Part shown: piece by piece, positions 58,801-64,000 of the stretch
Position numbering within the stretch: position 1 is the stretch's first letter
Layout: every line of letters begins with the position of its first letter
Position numbers and translations under genes: made by a program
Source: Dryas octopetala
Taxonomy: Eukaryota; Streptophyta; Magnoliopsida; Rosales; Rosaceae
NCBI GenBank assembly: GCA_963921425.1
Contig: OY992834.1
Span: 18,799,923 to 18,863,922 of the forward strand
DNA: 64,000 nucleotides
Direction: 5' to 3'
The notes under the pieces: model-generated
The model's input: only the letters and a program-made list of their open reading frames with translations
Told to the model about the DNA's origin: nothing
Database searches by the model: none

Positions 58801-59759
58801 AGTCATAATCATCATATGCATAATCATCACGGTCACGTCCACCAAGCCTTGCAGTCCTGTCGAATCCAGGATCACGATAGCTGTCAACACTGCGATAGCC
58901 ATCCCTAAATTTATCAAGTTCCTGAAATGTATCAATCTCTTGATCACGAAAATTATCCATCTCATGATATGAATCAATGTATTGTTTCTCATGTCGCCTA
59001 GGTTCCCTATCAATGGGAAATTCTTCCTCATAACTTCTCCTTCTTGATTGAGGCCATATACCAACAGCATGAGGTGGTGGTGGATAGTTATCCCTATCCA
59101 AAACATCACGGTGAAAAGCATTTCTTGGATAGACGTTGTCCCTTGAGTATCTTTCATCTATAAACCTCCTCTCATCAAATGAACCACTGACCCTGCCAAA
59201 AAAAAATAATAATGGGACGAAAGGAAAAGATAAAATATAATACAATGCACACAAATAAAAAAGATATATCAGAAAATAAAAGAAAACATTCAGACTGTAT
59301 CAATGATAGATATCATTATACAATCATGTATAAAATACATAGCGGTATAACTAAAAAGAAAATCTTAATGCAATACATACAAATTTCAATGGCCAATTTT
59401 ACCCATGAGCTCTAATTTACCGTAGTGATGATGTAAAGCAACAGTCAGTAACACTCACCGATAGTTTGGCTCATGGACAGCGCCATACCCCTCCAGAGCC
59501 TGTGGATTCAAGAGAATAAGGTAATGTCAGCAACAGATCAATGATGATATGAGGTTAGGCAAATCCAGTCAGTCCATATCCTCATTGCCCCACGGCTTTC
59601 TCTCATTTTTCTCCCAAAAAAATGGACACTCAGATTGGGCCCTAATAAATTCTTGTATTTATCATGATTCATCCCATATAGGTGATTTATTAAGGAGGAA
59701 ACCACAATTACGCTGTTATTATCCCATCCTTGCTGAAGACCATAGCGACCGGGATCCAT
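49841..59759 (-). CDS. SUA: SUA-like splicing regulator (RBM5/RBM10 family)
   Basis: Fifteen coding exons (minus, 5' to 3'): 59759-59712, 59499-59459, 59192-58448, 58351-58280, 58190-58098, 58015-57936, 57487-57334, 56813-56726, 56646-56555, 56429-56361, 54993-54814, 53790-53598, 52180-51212, 50830-50646, 50020-49841. The total is 3,189 bp, 1,062 aa plus TAA, with consistent phases. Domains: Asp/Arg/Ser-rich region (~90-278); RRM1 (~279-360; TIVVKGL, RGFAFIDF); RanBP2 zinc finger (~395-415; DWMCISCGYVNF, CFQC); RRM2 (~441-520; VLVVRGL, RGFAFVHF); OCRE aromatic repeats (~595-640; GYYYDAASGFYYD, GLYYDGNNGIWY); G-patch at the C-terminus (~990-1030; NKMLRSMGW, GLGRDGSG). By homology it is a nuclear regulator of alternative splicing; Arabidopsis SUA controls ABI3 splicing in seeds. 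The start MDPGRYGLQQGWDNN fits the family. No disruption was seen. Confidence 0.94.
50476..50570 (+). mobile_element. possible SINE in the last SUA intron
   Basis: TAGCTGGTTCAATTGGTAA resembles a tRNA box A and AAGAACCGAATTCCACC resembles a box B, 45 bp apart. An A/G-rich tail starts near 50585. It lies antisense to SUA. No clear target duplication. Confidence 0.5.
52465..53012 (+). mobile_element. LINE fragment (zinc-knuckle region and 3' end) in a SUA intron
   Basis: The plus strand encodes RRPAVCLSPQGCAMCK, then VDHLFLHCPIALSLW, the zf-RVT region found after LINE reverse transcriptases, with small frame breaks. The 3' end contains GGATTTCTTATCCACT and AATAAAGTTC and runs into a GA microsatellite (53020-53041). 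It is antisense to SUA, in the intron between the exons at 53598 and 52180. Confidence 0.75.
53336..53495 (+). mobile_element. second LINE 3'-end fragment with poly-A
   Basis: A short 3' end of the same LINE group (ATGGACATCTTGTCCATTG, then AATAAAAAGTATC) that ends in a 12-base A tail at 53484-53495. It has no coding part. Confidence 0.6.
54463..54776. mobile_element. Mutator-like MITE in a SUA intron
   Basis: 314 bp with long inverted ends (GGGTTAGGTACGATTTTGG and GGGTAAATATGATTTTGG). The target duplication is a perfect 9-bp CGAAAAGAA (54454-54462 and 54777-54785). A second inner inverted pair is CAAATGTCCTA around the centre. Nine-bp duplications are typical of Mutator-like elements. It lies between the SUA exons at 54814 and 53790. 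Confidence 0.9.
55094..55360 (+). repeat. tandem duplication, unit about 130 bp, in a SUA intron
   Basis: Both units share ACAAGTTCC, GAGTT(T/C)CGACACT and CAAAAGAC(G/A)TACAACC, and both end in AATAAGCTTTT. They differ by roughly one base in ten. Confidence 0.82.
57585..57735. repeat. duplicated TG/AC-flanked segment in a SUA intron
   Basis: Two units of about 70 bp each run from a GTGTGT tract through CTGCAGGTGAACGG(or AG)TC to an ACACAC tract. The TG and AC runs of each unit can pair, so each could fold as a hairpin. Confidence 0.75.
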
Positions 59760-60640
59760 TTCTTTCTTGCAAGCAAGCAAAACCCGACAAAGCTCTTGGT
59801 GACGGTATCGTTCACAATTGAATACCCTTTTCCTGTAATATAATGCACAAACAGACACACACAGTTATGCCCATGATGAACCAAGAACCGACAATTCCCG
59901 TGACTTTGACCCTGTTGGCCTCCCTTTCACAAGTCACAAACCGGAATAACCAAAATCGTTTCCACAAAGTCCCAATTCTCTCAACACACAACACCCTTTG
60001 ACAGAAGACATCATCAGCTTATATATGTATACAATGAACAACTAAATCTTGAATAATCAAAATGTTCCATAACGAAAATAACTGACCCATTTACACAGGC
60101 TTCATCGAAATCCTAATTGAAAATCTAAATCACCTAAAAGCAAAACTAAACTCTCAATGAACCAACTCAAAACCCTAAAAACCAAAACTTCAAAATAAGA
60201 AAACACGGACTTGAACAATAAAAACGAAAAACTTGAAATCATATTAATGAAAACAATCACGTAATCGTAATTGACCACAAAAACAAAGCTTTGAATCTCA
60301 ACAAAGAATGGAGACGACTCCATTCCATTCGAAACCACCTTTTAGAAATTTCACAAAATTGAAAACAGGGGTTGAATAATTGATTGGGAAATTTGTTTTA
60401 TTTAAAAGAAAAAAGGAATTTCACAAAAGTGAAAACTCCAGCAATCAAAAATCCGGAGGAAGGAGAAATAGCAAGGCTTACCGTAGATCCTAGGGTTCAG
60501 ATCTCAGAACAGGTGCGCGTGCTCTCTCTCTGTCTCTCTCTCTTTCTTTCTTTGTCGCTCTACTTTCTTCTTCGTCCCTCTCCAGTCTCCTCCGCCCCTG
60601 TTCGGCTGTTGTTCGTTTTCGACCAAAGGAATTAAAACTT
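59760..60640 (-). promoter_or_regulatory. SUA 5' UTR with intron and CT/GA-rich leader
   Basis: A leader exon is followed by donor GTAAGC at about 60480, then an intron to acceptor TTACAG near 59833, and the second leader exon carries the ATG at 59759. The outer leader is GA-rich on the transcribed strand (CTCTCT... at 60523-60550). The transcription start is probably near 60600-60640 but is not fixed. Confidence 0.6.
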
Positions 60641-61357
60641 TTTTGTCATTGAAACTCACGTGTGTATTTAACATTTTACCGGACAAAAACACCCTAACTA
60701 AGTTTTGTTTTTCAAAAACACCCTAACTAATTTTTTATTTATTAATTCATGAACTTCAATTGTCATGAAAGTTAATTGTTTTGGGAAATTCAACTAAATG
60801 ACTTACCTTCACACCAAAATTATTTTTATGAATTAGAATTTAGTCCTTTTCATATTTTTTATTTGCAAAAAAAAATTATAACTTTTTTTTTTCCAAAATA
60901 AAGCTCTTATTTTTTTTAAATAAATATTTTTCACCATTGTTTAAGAAAAAATCCTTATGGTTGATAAAATCAACATCAACCCTATGATCCACAATTTATT
61001 CTGGTCGACGTCGATTATATGGTCGAAAAAAAAAACAACTCCTCTTTTGAGTCAATTGATTCATTCATTAATTGATTGCTTCTTCGAGATTTGGTTTTAT
61101 TTTTATATTATATAACTTTTGTATATCATACTGTTTTGTTTCTCATTTTTGGTACAATTTTTCTTATGAAGTTTATGGAAATTCCACATGGCTACGAGCT
61201 CGTCGGAGCTGCTGCCTCATTCTGCTCCTTTGCTCCCTCACTTCCTCCCTCTCCTCTTACGCCACTCTCCCTCTTCTTTGCGCCATTGAGCTTTGCTTTG
61301 CTGCAGCTGGGTTTGTTGAATGAGTTTGTTGGATTGAAATAGAGGGAGAGAGAGTAA
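60641..61357. other. spacer upstream of SUA, no gene confirmed
   Basis: AT-rich with T and A runs. A CT-rich block at 61185-61320 has short open frames of leucine/serine-rich type on the plus strand. I do not recognise them and do not call a gene. Confidence 0.4.
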
Positions 61358-62031
61358 GGGCCAGTTTGGTATTGCTGTGTGAAAAAATAGCTGTGAAGTA
61401 AAGTCAGCTGTAAAGTAAAGCAGCCGAGTGTTTGGTAAAGTATATTTTCAAAAGTGTTGTGAGTGCAAAAAATAGTATCAAAGTGTTTGGTAAATATTAA
61501 TGTAAAAGTGTTGTGACTATGTATAATTACTAAAATAGACATGATGCTAAAAGTGTCTTTCACTTATTTGTTTGGTAAAAATAAAATGTGTTTTACTTGT
61601 TTTTAAAATTTTTGGCTACAAATTTTTATTAGCATTAATTTTTCTAAGAACAACCTTATTAAATAAGTATGTCTATTATTTTTTTAGGTATATTATAATT
61701 TTAATCATGCAAATAAAATATCATAATTAATTATCACAATATAAAATATAACTTACAATGAACATATTTTTTAATTTAAAATTAAAAAATTAAAAATATA
61801 GAAATCAATGAGGATATTATGGGTAAAATAAAATATTTATTGTTACTGTGATTCACTGCAGCTTTCAAAAGCACCTAAAAACTTACTTTCTGTTTTTGTC
61901 GTGGGGAGTTAAGAATTGTGGGAAAAAAAAGTTTTTAATTTTTTTACCAAACACCAAAACTGCTGTAGGTGATTGAGAATTGTTATCCACAGTAGCTTTT
62001 GGGTTTTCCACTGCAATCCCAAACAGGGCCT
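61358..62031. mobile_element. MITE with GGGCC(A/T)GTTTGG inverted ends
   Basis: The left end GGGCCAGTTTGGTATTGC matches the reverse complement of the right end (GGCCCTGTTTGGGATTGC), about 674 bp. GTAAG next to both ends may be the target duplication. Inner strings such as AGTGTTTGGTAAA recur. The superfamily is uncertain (hAT or Mutator-like). Confidence 0.6.
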
Positions 62032-62347
62032 GTAAGTCAATCAAATGAGGTTAATTTGCAAATTTGTGTGTATTTATATAAAGGATATTTTAGATTTTTC
62101 AAGTTAAAAAAGGGTTATGAATGTAAGTTTTTAAAAATGGGTTATAAAAATAATTATAAGGTAAGGGTGAGTCATTTAGTTTAATTTCCCAATTGTTTTT
62201 AATTATAAAGCCCAAATTGATAGTTTAGCCTTTGTAGAAAGCCTAAACCATCTACTAGAAGCCCATTCCACCTACAAGCCCATTCGTTCAACAACCAAAA
62301 TAACAACAAAAAAAAAAAAAAAAGACTGTGAAGTAACTAGACATTAA
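62032..62347. other. short AT-rich spacer between two elements
   Basis: Nothing could be assigned. A poly-A run lies at 62308-62325. Confidence 0.4.
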
Positions 62348-64000
62348 GAGCATGTGCAATGGTGGGTGTCAATTGGTAATTCAATACAAGCTTATTGACC
62401 CCCATTTTCCAATTTTGTCAATTATTGACTTGACATGAAACTCTTTTAGTGTAATGATTCAAGTCAATAGTTATATGTTTTTTAACATTTTCATATATTA
62501 TCTTACAAATTAAAATTTATAAATTCATTTATTTAAAAATTTTATCATTGAAATGATTTCAATGAGATCTTTCAAATGAGTCCAACATTGAATATTTTTT
62601 TAATAATTTAAATTAATACCCAAATTAAATTTCTCTATTTTATATTATAAAGTATAAAATAACCTTATTAAACAAAATCATATTAATATAATAAAAAATG
62701 GCTCATTACAACTAAAATTTAAAAACCGTACATGGTATAACATATAATTAAAAACATAGTATTGCAACATATAATGAAAAATAATACAGCACATTGAGCC
62801 AAACACAGTGCGCAAATCTACAACTTCCAGTCCCTTTTCGATCCCACAGATGCTCAACAATATCATTTCAAAGCATGAAATGTCTTTCATCGCATGAAAT
62901 GTCTTTCATCATCTCTCACATTCTTGTAACGTCTCATGTATGCACTACTTATTGTTTTATTATGATTGACTTCTGGTAGAGACGGGATACTGGGCTCCTA
63001 CTCTCTTGACGTTGGCATTCTATCATAAAGTTGGACAACATGGCGGACAACTGTAAATGCATCTTCTTCCACATCCTCATCCGAATTAGACTCATGCTTG
63101 TTTTCAATGATTATATTGTGCATGATGATGCATACCTTTATGATGGTTCTCATAACGTGTGGGTTCCACCATCAGACATGTTGTGCAACTATAGCAAAAC
63201 AGGCTTGCAAAAACCCCAAATGCGCGTTCAAAATCTTTTCGATAACCTGCTTGCATTGTCGAAAATATATGCTTGTGGTTAGCCGGTTGCTTAAAGCCTT
63301 GAACAAAGGTTGCCCACTTTGGATAGATTCCATATGCCAGATAGTACACCATCTCATATTGTTTCCCAATGATGAGGAAGTTAACACTCGAGGCTCGCCC
63401 TACGTACAATTTCTTAAAGACAGGAGAAGCATCAAACACGTTCAGGTCATTGTTGACCCTGGGCATACCAAGAAAAGCATGACATAGCCATAGGTCATAC
63501 GAAGTCACAACCTCCAAAATGATAGTGGGTTTAGGGTAATAGCCCCTAAAGCGTTCATGCATACCAGTCGGACAGTTCTTCCAAACCCAATACATGTAAT
63601 CAATTACTCTTTATCATACCTGGAAAGCCATGCTTTTTCCCTTTTCATAGTAGCCTTTCATAATTAATAGCAATTAGTTCATAAAGGTAGCATCCTCTAA
63701 AGACGGCCATGATAGCTTCACAGAATTTCCTCAAGCACATTAATGCAGTGGATGTGCCCATCCTGAATTTATCATCCAGATAATTAGAGGGTACGCCATA
63801 AGTGAGTTGATTCATGGTTGCACTCGCCTTTTGCTCCTTAGATAACCCGTTGTGCCTGGTGGCATTGCGCCTTTGAACAAAGAAATCATCGTACGAACTC
63901 ACTCCGTCTTATATGCGATTAAACAATGATGGGTACATTCTATAGCGCCTTCAAAACATGTCACGCGTGTAGGTTGGATTAGGGCGAAAGTAATCCAACT
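62348..64000 (-). mobile_element. PIF/Harbinger transposon, left part, cut by the window end
   Basis: Starts GAGCATGTGCAATGGTGG after TAA (62345-62347), the 3-bp target type of PIF/Harbinger. A transposase on the minus strand fills 63100-63990. The other end lies outside the window. Confidence 0.72.
63104..63990 (-). pseudogene. PIF/Harbinger transposase, frame-broken
   Basis: The N-terminal frame (63902-63645) holds SYDDFFVQRRNATRHNGLS and YGVPSNYLDDKFRMG, as in plant Harbinger proteins. The second frame (63595-63104) holds the DDE_4/plant transposon protein core: MYWVWKNCP, KPTIILEVV, FGVFASLF. The catalytic acids are still visible: Asp before YMYW (near 63600), Asp in PRVNNDLNVF and Glu in YRKDFERAFG. 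A frameshift just before the first Asp separates the two parts, so this copy is not intact. The protein would cut and paste the element with a partner Myb-like protein, which is not seen here. Confidence 0.85.

Noticed and set aside
58366-59157. Isoleucine/methionine-rich open frames opposite or out of frame with SUA exon 3
   Set aside because: They are shadows of the Arg/Asp-rich coding exon in other frames.
61072-61342. Candidate small gene in the CT-rich block
   Set aside because: Two overlapping frames with leucine/serine bias, no domain, no conserved start and AT-rich neighbours; not enough to call a gene.

Overview
The window is nuclear DNA of a flowering plant, most likely a eudicot with a mid-sized or large, transposon-rich genome. 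The evidence is many short exons with GT..AG introns, AT-rich introns and spacers, plant-specific gene families, and plant Copia, CACTA, PIF/Harbinger, Mutator-like, LINE and SINE elements. I cannot name the species. No bacterial-type operon, CRISPR array or confident tRNA/rRNA gene is visible.

Three host genes can be reconstructed exon by exon. (1) A universal-stress-protein/receptor-like cytoplasmic kinase lies on the minus strand (coding exons from 19430 down to 1015, 9 exons, 752 codons if the insertion is ignored). It is broken: a 1,870-bp CACTA-like element with a perfect 3-bp target duplication (ACT) sits inside coding exon 2. A Copia retrotransposon, itself carrying a 6.4-kb CACTA transposon in its 3' LTR, sits in intron 2 about 15 bp past the splice donor. 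(2) DET1 (DE-ETIOLATED 1) lies on the plus strand, 39275-47395, 11 exons, 535 aa, apparently intact. (3) An RBM5/RBM10-type splicing regulator orthologous to Arabidopsis SUPPRESSOR OF ABI3-5 (SUA) lies on the minus strand, 59759 down to 49841, 15 coding exons, 1062 aa, apparently intact, with a 5'-UTR intron. DET1 and SUA are convergent, with stop codons about 2.4 kb apart.

Layout: 1-1014, 3' flank with a possible LTR edge. 1015-19430, kinase gene with nested transposons (Copia 5765-17018, CACTA 10221-16575, CACTA-like 17082-18951). 19431-38800, gene desert of decayed repeats (SINE, hAT-like MITE, a 226-bp tandem duplication, a LINE relic, an Hsp70-like fragment, a Harbinger fragment inside a triplicated repeat, a 4.3-kb repeat with palindromic ends, a Mutator-like MITE). 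39000-47700, DET1. 47700-49800, spacer with a SINE and short tandem repeats. 49841-60640, SUA with SINE, LINE and MITE insertions in its introns. 60640-62347, spacer with a MITE. 62348-64000, a PIF/Harbinger element that runs off the right edge.

The genes do not form one pathway, although DET1 (light signalling, ubiquitin ligase complex) and SUA (alternative splicing in seeds) are both nuclear regulators. I see no convincing undescribed biological system. The strongest oddities are the transposon-split exon in an otherwise open kinase gene, the CACTA element with three arrays of a palindromically arranged 10-bp motif, and a Copia copy that is young by its LTRs but coding-dead. All exon boundaries and LTR comparisons were worked out by eye.
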